NCBI GenBank assembly: GCA_021734395.1
Contig: JAIPJB010000004.1
Location: 98,335-162,334 of the forward strand
Origin: Candidatus Altimarinota bacterium
GTDB taxonomy: Bacteria > Patescibacteriota > Gracilibacteria > UBA4473
Length of the DNA: 64,000 bases
Reading direction: 5' to 3'
Below are positions 27,479-36,263 of this stretch, piece after piece. The notes under the pieces are model-generated. The model was not told where the DNA came from. It saw only the letters and a program-made list of their open reading frames with translations, and made no database searches. Position 1 is the stretch's first letter, and the number at the start of each line of letters is the position of its first letter. The position numbers and the translations under genes were made by a program.

Positions 27479-29524
27479 ATGAAGTTCGAAATGCCCTCCC
27501 CAAAATACGATTTTTCTTCCGCCCTTCTCGAAATCCAAGAGCGCATTCAGGAGTATTACCCTGACTTTGGCACCGCCCAAAAAAAGCTCCTGGAAGAAGC
27601 CTTTGAATTTGGGCTTAAATCTCATCACGAGCAATGGCGTGAATCAGGACATCCGTATTTCAGTCACGAAGTAGAAGCCACCAAAATACTCCTGTCCATC
27701 AAGCCTGATATGGAAACTATTCTTGCTTGTTTACTGCATGACGTCATTGAAGACACTCCCATCACAGCAGAAGAAGTCGAGCAAAAATTTGGGAAAAAAA
27801 TACGATTTTTATGTGAAGGTGTTGCGAAAGTCTCTCGTGTACAACTCAAAGAGCACGAACGTCCCAGTCGTGCGGAAAGCATCCAGAAACTTTTTATCGC
27901 TGTAGCACAGGATATTCGAGTTATTTTTGTGAAACTGGCTGATCGCATTCACAATCTCAAAACACTCGAGCACGTCCCCGCTGAAAAACGCGAACGCATT
28001 GCTCAGGAATCATTGCAAATTTATGCACCAGTAGCTGATAAACTGGGACTTTTTGAATTCAAAACACAGATCGAAGATCTCTGCTTTCAGCACTTGCATC
28101 CCACTTTTTTTCGACAGCTTCATCGAGAAATAGAAGACGTCAAGAAACAAAAAAGAGGGTTTCTAGAACGATCCAGAAAAGAAATCCTCACAGCATTCAA
28201 AAAAGAACAGCTTCAAATACTAGAGATCAGTGGGCGACAAAAAAGTATTTCGTCGGTCTACAGCAAGATGAAACGCAAGAGCTTTTCCTCTGTGACTGAG
28301 CTGTATGATCTTTTTGGATTTCGGATTATTGTCCGCACAAAAGAAGACTGCTATCGAGCACTAGGAATCCTCCATACGTACTGGAAACCGATGCCCAATC
28401 GGTTTAAAGATTACATTTCTGTTCCTAAGCCCAACGGATATCAGAGTCTTCACACGACGCTCCTAGGACTATCTGGCAGCAAGTTTCCAACCGAAATCCA
28501 GATTCGGACACTGCAGATGCATCAGGACGCAGAATTCGGACCGGCCTCACACTGGGCCTATAAAAAAACACGACATTCACACTTTGACAAAGACTATCTG
28601 CGCAGAATGAGCTGGTTTCCTCAGAATATCCCGCAGGAAATTCAAACATCGCCAGAAAAATTTTTCGAAGAAATTTCTCAGAATATTCTCGCCGATCGGA
28701 TTTTCGTCTTTACGCCCAAAGGAGACATAGAAACGCTCCCTGAAGGATCCACGCCAGTGGATTTTGCCTACACGATTCATTCCGATGTCGGCAATACCTG
28801 TGTCGGAGCCAAAGTCAACGGTATGATCAAGCCATTGGACTTCAAACTGAAAAACGGAGACATTGTAGAAATCCTGACCCGAGAAGGACGGACTCCAAAT
28901 TCTGCTTGGCTGGACTTTGTACAATCTTCCCATGCACGAACCCATATTCGATCTTTTCTGAATAAGCAAGATGAGACCCGAACACCGTCAAAATCTTCAC
29001 AAAAAGAACTCCTCTCAGAAAAAAAACCAGCCCCCGTAAAAACGCCGCGAAAATTTGTGGAAAAAGAACGTCATATCGGCGAACTGAATATCGTGATTGG
29101 CGGAGAACGAGAAATGCCTTTTCGTTTGGCATCATGCTGCAAACCAAAACTGGGACAAAATATTGTGGCTTTCAAATCCCGAAGCCCCCACTTTACGATT
29201 CATCGAGCAAACTGCCGTCAGGTCGATCGATTGGATCCGGAAAGAATATTGGAAGCGTATTTCTTGGTCGAACAATTCTTTGAGATCAAAGCCTACGACC
29301 GCATTGGTCTGACCCGCGACTACGCGACGATTATTGCCAATCACGGACTCAATATCGGAGAACTTTCATCCTACTATTCCTACGATCAGGAAGGGCATCG
29401 CATTGTCACTTGGAAATTTACACTGGAATCGGTCTCTACCGAAGAAATCCGCAATCTTCTCCGAGATCTGGAAAAGATTAATAAGGTCATATATGCCAAG
29501 CAATTGACCGGTCCAAAGAGTTGA
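27479..29524 (+). CDS. Bifunctional (p)ppGpp synthetase/hydrolase, RelA/SpoT family
   Basis: Rel enzymes make and degrade the alarmone (p)ppGpp in the stringent response. The protein of about 681 residues (ATG 27479; a GTG at 27473 and an ATG at 27491 are alternatives) carries an intact HD hydrolase domain (GHPYFSHEVEATKILL, ACLLHDVIEDT, KLADRIHNLKTL), the synthetase domain (SVYSKMKRKSF, LYDLFGFRIIV, FKDYISVPKPNGYQSLHTT), a TGS domain (DRIFVFTPKGDIETLPEGSTPVDFAY) and a C-terminal ACT-like region with a Cys-Cys motif (RLASCCKPKLG). All catalytic elements for both activities are visible. Its last codons contain the tmRNA promoter: the TTGACA -35 begins at 29521, overlapping the stop. Confidence 0.93.
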   Translation: MKFEMPSPKYDFSSALLEIQERIQEYYPDFGTAQKKLLEEAFEFGLKSHHEQWRESGHPYFSHEVEATKILLSIKPDMETILACLLHDVIEDTPITAEEVEQKFGKKIRFLCEGVAKVSRVQLKEHERPSRAESIQKLFIAVAQDIRVIFVKLADRIHNLKTLEHVPAEKRERIAQESLQIYAPVADKLGLFEFKTQIEDLCFQHLHPTFFRQLHREIEDVKKQKRGFLERSRKEILTAFKKEQLQILEISGRQKSISSVYSKMKRKSFSSVTELYDLFGFRIIVRTKEDCYRALGILHTYWKPMPNRFKDYISVPKPNGYQSLHTTLLGLSGSKFPTEIQIRTLQMHQDAEFGPASHWAYKKTRHSHFDKDYLRRMSWFPQNIPQEIQTSPEKFFEEISQNILADRIFVFTPKGDIETLPEGSTPVDFAYTIHSDVGNTCVGAKVNGMIKPLDFKLKNGDIVEILTREGRTPNSAWLDFVQSSHARTHIRSFLNKQDETRTPSKSSQKELLSEKKPAPVKTPRKFVEKERHIGELNIVIGGEREMPFRLASCCKPKLGQNIVAFKSRSPHFTIHRANCRQVDRLDPERILEAYFLVEQFFEIKAYDRIGLTRDYATIIANHGLNIGELSSYYSYDQEGHRIVTWKFTLESVSTEEIRNLLRDLEKINKVIYAKQLTGPKS

Positions 29525-29549
29525 CAAGGAGCGGGTTTTGGGCCATAAT
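29521..29549 (+). promoter_or_regulatory. Sigma-70-type promoter for tmRNA
   Basis: TTGACA (29521-29526), a 17-nt spacer and CATAAT (29544-29549). The -35 overlaps the relA/spoT stop codon. Transcription would begin about 80 nt before the mature tmRNA 5' end at 29636, so the precursor needs 5' processing. Confidence 0.7.
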
Positions 29550-29587
29550 GGGAGTCCGTTCTTTGACATGGAAACCTCTGCACAATG

Positions 29588-29629
29588 AAAGATTAAAAAT
29601 TAAAGATTGAAGATTGAAGATTAAAAATT
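29588..29629 (+). repeat. Degenerate short tandem repeat in the tmRNA 5' leader
   Basis: AAAGATTAAAAATT and variants (GATTGAA GATTGAA GATTAAA) repeat between the tmRNA promoter and mature 5' end. It is low-complexity, A/T-rich and probably unstructured. No coding potential is seen. Confidence 0.6.
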
Positions 29630-29635
29630 TCATAG

Positions 29636-30053
29636 GGGGGTGATTGGTTTCGACAGAGAGACCAGAAATGTATTTTCTGCGAGCACGGCGCGTACAGCCG
29701 CCGGGACATCCGTTGTACACCTATAAATGCTAACAATTTTGTTACAAAAGCAGTCCGCCAGGCAAAAAGTCTTTTGGCTTCGGTCAATATGACTCCTGCC
29801 TATGCGGTTGCATAATAAACCTTACTTGAGTACTTACTCGTAAGTGGAAGCTCTTTGATGGTTCTGGAATAGCTTCCTTATATATATGAACCTTTATCCC
29901 CTGCTTTTTGCCGCAGCGAGGGAGACATAACTGGCAACCCTCTTCTGCATTTCGTTCGCTTCCAAAGCAGAAGATTCTACAAGCGAACTAGGTTCCGTAG
30001 ACGAAGGTATGTTTCCTCTCTGGACGCGAGTTCAATTCTCGCCACCTCCACCA
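29636..30053 (+). ncRNA. ssrA: tmRNA (transfer-messenger RNA)
   Basis: tmRNA with SmpB rescues stalled ribosomes and tags the nascent chain for proteolysis. The 5' end GGGGGTGATTGGTTTCGAC and the 3' end CACCTCC-A-CCA form the 7-bp acceptor stem (one G-T pair). The T-arm is GCGAG-TTCAATT-CTCGC, and CCA is encoded. The tag reading frame begins with a resume GCT at 29729 and encodes 28 residues (ANNFVTKAVRQAK ... TPAYAVA) ending in tandem TAA TAA (29813-29818); the hydrophobic Ala-rich end is as expected for a degradation tag. One-piece architecture, 418 nt. Its last 19 bases are duplicated at 30240-30258. Confidence 0.95.
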
Positions 30054-30258
30054 TTTTGAGAAAAATAAAAAAACGATGTGCCCTTCTGGGTACAGCGGTT
30101 TTTTATCATTCTGCGGAGCAGAAGAGCGAGAATTGGACGAGTAGAGTTCCTTTTTCACCGAATTTCACTCTTGTGAAATGAGGATTGAAAAAGTTTTCGA
30201 GACCGCAGTCCCGTCCTGTCGGGACGAGGACATGAAAATATTCTCGCCACCTCCACCA
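30054..30258 (+). mobile_element. Candidate tail-duplicating element downstream of tmRNA
   Basis: Immediately after the tmRNA CCA lies a 186-bp non-coding segment followed by an exact 19-bp copy of the tmRNA 3' end (ATTCTCGCCACCTCCACCA at 30240-30258; original at 30035-30053). The segment contains a terminator-like hairpin with U-tract (GTGCCC/GGGTAC near 30078-30093, then GGTTTTTT), ATTTCAC/GTGAAAT and GTCCCG/CGGGAC hairpins, and GGATTGAAAAAGTTTTCGA at 30182-30200. Ordered blocks of this segment recur downstream of tRNA-Gly (45451-45616, minus strand). The direct repeat of an RNA-gene 3' end is the hallmark of att sites of integrative elements; no gene fits inside, so a non-autonomous element or recombination scar is inferred. 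From 30259 to 30434 I see only an imperfect GGAACT/AGTTCC hairpin. Confidence 0.6.
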
Positions 30259-30434
30259 AACCAAAATCATTACGATAAGTATTTGAGATAGTTTCAAAAG
30301 GAACTGACTTTTCAAGAGTTCCAACACTTTTTCGAATTGGATATTTTTTAAGAATTCTTTGAATAATCGAAATATTACGTGTGTGTTTTTCAAATTCTGA
30401 AATTTACCGTGAGTAACTTGGAAGTCGAACTTGC

Positions 30435-31273
30435 TCACGAAGTTTCGGGATCTAGTTTTTGACTAGCTAGCCTCAAGAAAATACCTGTCAAGTATAGATA
30501 TGCTTCAATTTCAGCAGGATCTAATTCGTGCCGTCCTTCGTCCGCATGACGTTTTGCTGTATTCGCATAATGATAAAAATTGTTCAAAAAGGAAGTCCAT
30601 TGTTCCGAAAGGGATAGTTTTTCTCGAAAAGGTTTGATGTTTTTATCGAGAGTTGATTTATTATTTAAGGCAATTCGAGAAATCCCTTCGACAGCATTGT
30701 AACAATTTCCGATTACCTCTCCGTAATTTTTCTTTTTATAAGCAGAAAGAGCGTTTGACATATCTTTCTTTTCATTCGGAAAGTTTGAGAGCCACTCGTA
30801 AGGTTGTCCTACGAGAGCTTCGTCAAGTTCTTCCACACCAGAGGGTAAAACATTCCATCGGTCCATCTGATCCCAATATCCACCAAAGAATTTGAGAGGG
30901 CGGCATTTACGCTCGCGTCAACAATTTTGATTTTTTGGGAGGTTTTAGATTTGAAGTACGCGTGTATCAAAACAATGATTTTTAATGTAGTTTCAAAATC
31001 ATCTCCGGAAAGATGTCGCAACGGTGGAATTTTATCATTATAAAAAGGGTCAAATTGCCTTCTTGGATCTCTAACATTGTAGCCTAAAATAACATCTCTC
31101 GTGTTTTTCCCAAGCCAGTAACATAACGAATCGAAAAGATCAGTATATCCTTCTCGATCCCCCCGATCAATTTGTGAAAATAGAGATCCGTTTATTCTAT
31201 TCACAAATCGGGATTTTTCGTCATTAATATTTTCATCGATTCTCCAAAGCTGATTGAATTTTTTCAAACCCAT
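30435..31273 (-). pseudogene. AbiJ-like/HEPN-type abortive-infection protein gene, disrupted by a frameshift
   Basis: Two overlapping frames read as one protein. The upstream frame (ATG 31273 to 30809) gives MGLKKFNQLWRIDENINDEK through ...NSLVDIGIRWTDGMFYP; the downstream frame (30866 to 30435) continues SGVEELDEALVGQPYEWLSNF to ...YLYLTGIFLRLASQKLDPETS. They join in phase if one base is restored near 30841-30850, in a CCC run. The helical C-terminal part (YGEVIGNCYNAVEGISRIAL, FYHYANTAKRHADEGRH) resembles C-terminal HEPN-type domains of AbiJ-like phage-exclusion proteins. The reassembled length is about 279 residues. It is divergent from the OLD-family gene. A true inactivating mutation and an assembly error are both possible. 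Confidence 0.55.
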
Positions 31274-31350
31274 CACGCTCCTTATAGCAGGAATTTTCGA
31301 TTTGAAAATAAAACATTACAAAACATAAAAATTTTAGTATAAGAAGAGGT

Positions 31351-33225
31351 ATGTCAGAAGACAACGATCCATCACCTCCACGAATATCAAAACTATTTAT
31401 TCGAAACTTTCGATCTTTTGGTCCAGAAGGTGTTGAAATAAACTTCGACACCAATATGACAGCCCTTGTGGGACATAACAATGTCGGAAAAAGCAATATA
31501 CTTGCGGCTCTTGATATAATTTTGGGTAGTTCTTGGTGGGGAGAGAACACATTTTCTCTTGAGGATTTTTATCAAAAAAATCCTGCAAAAGACATTCTCA
31601 TCCAAGCTTTCTTTGATTCTAAAATTGAGCATGAAATTCCGATTCTTGGGGATTTGAAATATCCGGTCAAAGTGTTTGGATTCCAAATCGAATACAAACA
31701 ATACAAAAACAATAGTCATGGACACACGGCTGGAGAATTACATCTTGAATATGCTTGTATCAATTCAAAAGGGAATCCCGTAAAATATCCTTCCTCTCCT
31801 CCCAAAAAGGGAAAACAACTCGTTCTCGACAGAACTCTAACGATATCCAAAAAAATGAGAGAACGAGTTAATGGTATTTATATTCCTATAAATCGAGATG
31901 TTCTTTCTCAATCTCCCTCAAACCCTAAAACTTTGTTAGGAGCTCTGGTCAAAAATGCTCGTGAAGAATTTCTAAATGACGACACCCAAACTCTTTTGTC
32001 GGAAGAAGAAAAAAAGGTCTTAAAAGTACAAAGCGACACACTAGGAAGGAAAGAAATTTTTGAAAAATTTATAGAGAGGGCTAATGAAGTAATAAAAAGT
32101 GGAGAACTCATAACCATAACAAAGAAAATCCACACCATTCTTTTGGAGCATCTTGGAGAAAGGGAATCTCAAGGAGTTGAATTAGACTTTGGAGTTCAAG
32201 AAATATCAGATCAGTATAAATATCTAAAATTATCTCTCACTAAAGATGAACTTGCACTACCAATAAATCGTCTTGGAAGTGGTTTCCAAAGTCTGATTGT
32301 TATAGCGATTTTTCGAACCTACTTAGAATTACAAGGCAAAGATGCTATTTTTTTAATAGAGGAACCCGAAATGTTTCTTCATCCCCATGCTAAAAAAAAT
32401 TTCTATGAGATATTAAAAGCAATGGCAGATAAAGGAGCTCAGGTTATTTATACCACACATGCTACTGAATTTGTTCGGCTTCGGGACTACGAGAATGTCA
32501 AAAGAGTTATTATAGACAAAAAAAAGACAAAAATATTTCCAGAAAATGAAACTATCGAATTGGATTTCAGTGAAGACAAACTCTTGAAGTTCAGCCTATC
32601 GGTAAATAACGAACGAGCAGAGCTATTTTTCGCAGAAAAAGTCTTACTTGTTGAGGGAAATACGGAAAAACTCGTATTCGAGTATATTTTACGAAATTTA
32701 TACGAATTCGAACCCAATAAATACAATGTTTCGATAGTTGAAACATCAGGAAAGGGAGACATGCCAAAATATGTGAAACTTCTCAAGAGTTTTCAAATTC
32801 CTTTTGTATGTGTGTATGATTCTGATCTTCTTGATCAAGAACCAGATGATTCAGAAGCAAAGAAAAAATTTAATAAACAAAACAAAGATGCAGAGGGAAA
32901 AAATAAGATACTAGAAGAATGTGCAAATGAAGAAGAACGACATATTTTCTCCCCTTACTTTGAGTTGGAAGTCGGGATGGAGAAACGCAGAGACAAAAAG
33001 CAAGAAAGTAAGCCAATAAAAGGTCTGGAATTCTTTTCCGAGATAAAAAATAAAGAAGAACTGGAAAAAAAATTTCCCACGGTAGTTTTGCCATTAAAAC
33101 AACTTCTAGGAGAGAATTTTTGGCAGAAAAAAGATATTCCGAAAACTCTACTCGAGCAAAAAGAGGAAGAATCCTCTCCTTCAGAGAATCCGCCGGAAGA
33201 TGATTCCCCTCTAACTCTATTTTAG
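31351..33225 (+). CDS. OLD-family AAA ATPase/TOPRIM nuclease
   Basis: The 624-residue protein begins with a RecF/SMC-like ATPase domain: ISKLFIRNFRSFGPEG, Walker A GHNNVGKSN (about residues 40-48), the signature-like RLGSGFQSL and Walker B IFLIEEPEMFLHPHA (about 335), and the H-loop TTHATEF. The C-terminal TOPRIM domain has LLVEGNTEK (about 432) and VCVYDSD (about 489), the metal-binding acidic residues of OLD nucleases. Phage P2 Old and Gabija GajA are characterised members and act in anti-phage defence; that role here is inferred. No UvrD-like GajB helicase is adjacent. The acidic Pro/Ser tail ends at 33225. It lies divergent from the AbiJ-like gene and near the tmRNA tail duplication, in a likely accessory patch. 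Confidence 0.85.
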   Translation: MSEDNDPSPPRISKLFIRNFRSFGPEGVEINFDTNMTALVGHNNVGKSNILAALDIILGSSWWGENTFSLEDFYQKNPAKDILIQAFFDSKIEHEIPILGDLKYPVKVFGFQIEYKQYKNNSHGHTAGELHLEYACINSKGNPVKYPSSPPKKGKQLVLDRTLTISKKMRERVNGIYIPINRDVLSQSPSNPKTLLGALVKNAREEFLNDDTQTLLSEEEKKVLKVQSDTLGRKEIFEKFIERANEVIKSGELITITKKIHTILLEHLGERESQGVELDFGVQEISDQYKYLKLSLTKDELALPINRLGSGFQSLIVIAIFRTYLELQGKDAIFLIEEPEMFLHPHAKKNFYEILKAMADKGAQVIYTTHATEFVRLRDYENVKRVIIDKKKTKIFPENETIELDFSEDKLLKFSLSVNNERAELFFAEKVLLVEGNTEKLVFEYILRNLYEFEPNKYNVSIVETSGKGDMPKYVKLLKSFQIPFVCVYDSDLLDQEPDDSEAKKKFNKQNKDAEGKNKILEECANEEERHIFSPYFELEVGMEKRRDKKQESKPIKGLEFFSEIKNKEELEKKFPTVVLPLKQLLGENFWQKKDIPKTLLEQKEEESSPSENPPEDDSPLTLF

Positions 33226-33290
33226 AGTTCTACCATTTATTGGTGTACTTTTAGTGCTCGTTAAAAAGGGATTTAGAGCATTTCAAATAA

Positions 33291-33389
33291 ATGCCCTGCT
33301 TTTCGATAATTCAGTATTTCTCCCCATTCCAAGATAGTATCGCACAAGTAGTCTTCGACCATTACCGAGAACGTGAAGCACAAGAATAA
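33291..33389 (+). CDS. Small ORF, possible gene remnant
   Basis: A 32-residue frame (MPCFSIIQYFSPFQDSIAQV... ending EREAQE) lies in the 238-bp gap between the OLD-family gene and the putative anti-sigma gene. Its composition is protein-like, but there is no ribosome-binding site and no family I recognise. It could be the C-terminal scrap of a lost gene. An imperfect hairpin overlapping its start (GAGCATTT/AATGCCCT, then GCTTTT) may be the terminator of the OLD-family gene. Confidence 0.2.
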   Translation: MPCFSIIQYFSPFQDSIAQVVFDHYREREAQE

Positions 33390-33412
33390 ATTTCATTTTG
33401 AGAAAAAGAAAC

Positions 33413-33437
33413 ACCCGAGAAGCAACGCTTCCCGGGT
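33413..33437 (-). terminator. Rho-independent terminator of the sigma/anti-sigma operon
   Basis: On the minus strand, ACCCGGGAAGC and GCTTCTCGGGT pair over 11 positions (one G-T) around a GTT loop, followed by GTTTCTTTTTCT. It lies 27 bases after the stop of the 33464-34972 gene. Confidence 0.85.
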
Positions 33438-33463
33438 ATTTTGAGTGATATGAATAAGGATGC

Positions 33464-34972
33464 TTATTCCGAATCAGAAATCTTTTTCATCAGATCCTGA
33501 ACCAACGGAACGACAATGTGCGTCTGTTGTTGAAGATGCTGTCGTTCTTCTCCATCAGTATCGGTGTCTTTCTCAATGGGGAAGAAAAGGGCGGGTACGT
33601 AGTACTCAGCCGCAAGATTTCCTTTTGAAAATTTCTGAATGTGAGTGAGCTGCAGTTCTGGTTTTCCCAGTTTTCGAGTGATGGTCTTGTCCGGATTGAC
33701 GTAGGAAAACCCCTGATTTCCTCCCTGTCGAGCAAAGGTCAAAATATCCTCTGAATTACTAACAGGATACTGACTGCTCTGCAGCTGAAGCGGCGTCATA
33801 TGAAGATTGGTAACTTCTTTCATGCGTTGATGCACACTCACGCGAGCCCCCTGTATATTTCCCCACTGATCTACAATTTTTTGTCCGTCAATCAAGTACG
33901 GATACACGACCGTCATTTCATCGGGATAGTATTCTGGTCTGGGACCTTGGTAGTGTGGCTGTTCCCAGTATTTCTCGATTTCCGGATCTCCCAGAAAAGA
34001 AGTATCAATGTTGTATTTTTTGAGGAAAGCATTCGCAATGCGAATCAATTCGCTGTCGGAAAGCATATCTTTTTCGGTCAGAGGCTTTGGCTGACAATTT
34101 TCTTCTGATCCACCAGAACAATTTTCGTAGTACGGCCGCCATTTTTCGTAGTTGGTATGAATCGAAATATTTGGATAATCGTAATTCATCAAAATCATGT
34201 ATCCCTTCTCTTTGTCTTCAGCAAGAGTGATACTATTGATACTCAGTTCTCCAAACTGACTCATGTCCACCAGCCCAAAATTGGGAATCATCTCTGGACG
34301 AAGTTCAAGACGAGCCCCTTGGGTACGAGATTTTTTCTTGTACACAGAAATTTTTTCCTTCAGCTGTGGCAGATCACCATCAAATTCGTATTCGTAATTA
34401 ATACGCTCTCCATAGGGTCCCGGATGTGGAGGCATGATATTGTATGCGGCTCCACCTCCGCCTCCCCCACCACGACCCATGACCGCTCCTTCCGCCATAT
34501 CACGAGCGCCCAAAGGAAGATCAATGTCTGCCAGATCAAAAGCTTGATCTTCTGTTTCTTCGATCGCCAGCGATCCGTCTACCACAGGAGACACCGCTTC
34601 GTCTTGTGCCATCATTTTTTGGGAAGAGGACTCTGTCAGTTCCGGTGAATCTACCGGAATTGAAGAAGGTTCGGTCAAAACAAGCGGAATCAGCCAAACC
34701 GCGAATCCAATAGTAACGCCCCCCAGTACAAACGGCTTCCAAAACTGATCCATAAAAGATCCCCAGCCTTCGCGTCCACCAGAAGTCTCCATTTCCTGAC
34801 AGCGACGAAGGATTTCCGAGCGTAATTGCTGTTTGAAATCCTCATTGATCTGAGAATCAGGACGCGAGGAAAGAAAATCCTCGATAAACGTCTGGAGATG
34901 AGTTTCTTGCTTTCGTAATTCGGGATGAGCTTCGAGAAGCTCCTGAAGAAGTTTTTGTGATTGTTTTTTCAT
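33464..34972 (-). CDS. Putative transmembrane anti-sigma factor with large extracytoplasmic domain
   Basis: From ATG 34972 (MKKQSQKLLQELLEAHPELR) the protein is 502 residues. A cytoplasmic helical N-terminus of about 85 residues, one transmembrane helix (FVLGGVTIGFAVWLIPLVLT), an acidic Ser/Glu linker and a Gly-run (GRGGGGGGGAAYN) precede a large exported domain rich in Tyr/Asn/Pro. The gene directly follows an ECF sigma factor gene (11-nt gap), the classic order for a sigma/anti-sigma pair, so I infer that it holds the sigma factor inactive and senses an envelope signal. No zinc-binding anti-sigma HxxxCxxC motif is seen. The frame extends to 35050, overlapping the sigma gene, which is not preferred. 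Confidence 0.65.
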   Translation of the reverse strand: MKKQSQKLLQELLEAHPELRKQETHLQTFIEDFLSSRPDSQINEDFKQQLRSEILRRCQEMETSGGREGWGSFMDQFWKPFVLGGVTIGFAVWLIPLVLTEPSSIPVDSPELTESSSQKMMAQDEAVSPVVDGSLAIEETEDQAFDLADIDLPLGARDMAEGAVMGRGGGGGGGAAYNIMPPHPGPYGERINYEYEFDGDLPQLKEKISVYKKKSRTQGARLELRPEMIPNFGLVDMSQFGELSINSITLAEDKEKGYMILMNYDYPNISIHTNYEKWRPYYENCSGGSEENCQPKPLTEKDMLSDSELIRIANAFLKKYNIDTSFLGDPEIEKYWEQPHYQGPRPEYYPDEMTVVYPYLIDGQKIVDQWGNIQGARVSVHQRMKEVTNLHMTPLQLQSSQYPVSNSEDILTFARQGGNQGFSYVNPDKTITRKLGKPELQLTHIQKFSKGNLAAEYYVPALFFPIEKDTDTDGEERQHLQQQTHIVVPLVQDLMKKISDSE

Positions 34973-34983
34973 GAGAAAAAAGT

Positions 34984-35535
34984 TTAGAAAAGAAACGGAA
35001 AGAAAAGAAAGAGGAACAGTTCTTTTTTGAGTTTTTTCACTCCCCGACAAGCGGCCATTTTGACACTGGATTCAGTTTTCCCGAGTGCTTGGGCAATTTC
35101 CGCATAGGACATATCCTGCCAAAACCGCATCGTAAGAATTTCCCGTTGATCCGCACTCAAGACCGATAAATGATGCTGAATTTTTTTGTAGGCAATTTTC
35201 GCATCGACTTTCTCCAGTACGTCTTCGCCCGAATCAATATCCCAGATATCGTCAATGTCATCGGTATGACGGGAGGTGCGGAAGTAATCAATGACTGTAT
35301 TTCGCGCGATCTGAAAAAGCCAGGTCGAGAAGCTCGCTTTTTGAGCATTATAGGTCTCTATTTTTTCGAGCGCTTTGAGAAAGGTCTCGCTGGTCAGATC
35401 TTCGGCTGTCTCTCGATGGAGCGTTTTGTGAAAGAGAAATCCGTATATTTTTTGCGCGTACATATCATACAAAGGCGCAAAAGATTCACGGTTTCCGTGC
35501 TGACAGTCCAGAATCAAAGAAGACTCGTTGTGCAT
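34984..35535 (-). CDS. ECF-type RNA polymerase sigma factor (sigma-70 family)
   Basis: The 183-residue protein shows region 2 (FAPLYDMYAQKIYGFLFHKT, AEDLTSETFLKALEKIETY, FSTWLFQIARNTVIDYFR) and region 4 (LSADQREILTMRFWQDMSYAEIAQALGKTESSVKMAACRG) without regions 1 or 3, the layout of ECF sigma factors. It directs RNA polymerase to a specific regulon, probably envelope stress. The unusual C-terminal run (LFLFLFFPFLF) is hydrophobic. It is followed by its putative anti-sigma gene. No matching promoter motif was identified. Confidence 0.92.
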   Translation of the reverse strand: MHNESSLILDCQHGNRESFAPLYDMYAQKIYGFLFHKTLHRETAEDLTSETFLKALEKIETYNAQKASFSTWLFQIARNTVIDYFRTSRHTDDIDDIWDIDSGEDVLEKVDAKIAYKKIQHHLSVLSADQREILTMRFWQDMSYAEIAQALGKTESSVKMAACRGVKKLKKELFLFLFFPFLF

Positions 35536-35597
35536 GGGGAAAAAAGAAATTCCTCGCTATTGTATACGAAGTTTCTCCAGAAAAGTAACAGGATTTA

Positions 35598-36185
35598 TCA
35601 CGGAAAAATAATATTTTTTTCTCCCTGCTCGATTCCTTGTTCTACCAAATGCAAATATTTTCGAGGTTCGGGAATGTCCCGAATAGTCACTTTTTCCTGA
35701 ATAATTGGAGCCAAAATACGAAGCGAACCAAACCCGAAAATCAACCCCAAAAGTCCTCGATCCATTTTGACAGCCTCGATATTTTCAAAAACATATACTT
35801 TTCGGTGCGTCGAAAGAATACCCGTCTCTAATGTCACCTGCTTGGGCGTAAAAATGTATTTTTCGGTAAACCACTCCAGGACAATCCAACTCAAAACCGC
35901 TAAGTCTACCAACTGAATTAATGCGTAAAGTCCCCCGCGCGTCAAAAAGAAAAATATATTTGCTTCTCCCTCAAAAGGCACGAATAAGAAATTGCGCGCC
36001 AAAAGAATAAAAATAATAAAGACTATTTTTACAAATAGCACCCGCCCCAACAAGATCCAAATAGATCGACGTATTGTTTCTTTTTGGGGTATCTCTTTTT
36101 TCAGCACATTCGGTTCAATATCTGATTTTTTCTTTTGTTGTGCTGTTTTTTTTCCTTGATTTTGTGATGTATTTTCAGATGCCAT
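35598..36185 (-). CDS. Membrane protein with bacterial PH domain (bPH2/YdbS-like)
   Basis: The 195-residue protein has a basic Gln/Lys-rich cytoplasmic N-terminus, two transmembrane helices (VLFVKIVFIIFILLARNFLF and GGLYALIQLVDLAVLSWIVL), then a PH-like domain (YIFTPKQVTLETGILSTHRKVYVFENIEAVKMDRGLLG with GFGSLRIL), as in the bPH2/YdbS group. The function is not known. It lies on the same strand as both sigma modules, between them. Confidence 0.8.
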   Translation of the reverse strand: MASENTSQNQGKKTAQQKKKSDIEPNVLKKEIPQKETIRRSIWILLGRVLFVKIVFIIFILLARNFLFVPFEGEANIFFFLTRGGLYALIQLVDLAVLSWIVLEWFTEKYIFTPKQVTLETGILSTHRKVYVFENIEAVKMDRGLLGLIFGFGSLRILAPIIQEKVTIRDIPEPRKYLHLVEQGIEQGEKNIIFP

Positions 36186-36263
36186 GGAACAGTCACCATA
36201 ACGCTTCTCCTTCTTTTTGTCAAAAACGAAAATTGCATCTTCGAAAGCTCCATTCTCCTAATA

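Noticed and set aside
30106..30438. 110-residue minus-strand ORF starting with GTG inside the stop of the AbiJ-like gene
   Set aside because: It runs antisense through the tmRNA tail-duplicating element and its duplicated tail, and the second half has no protein-like composition.
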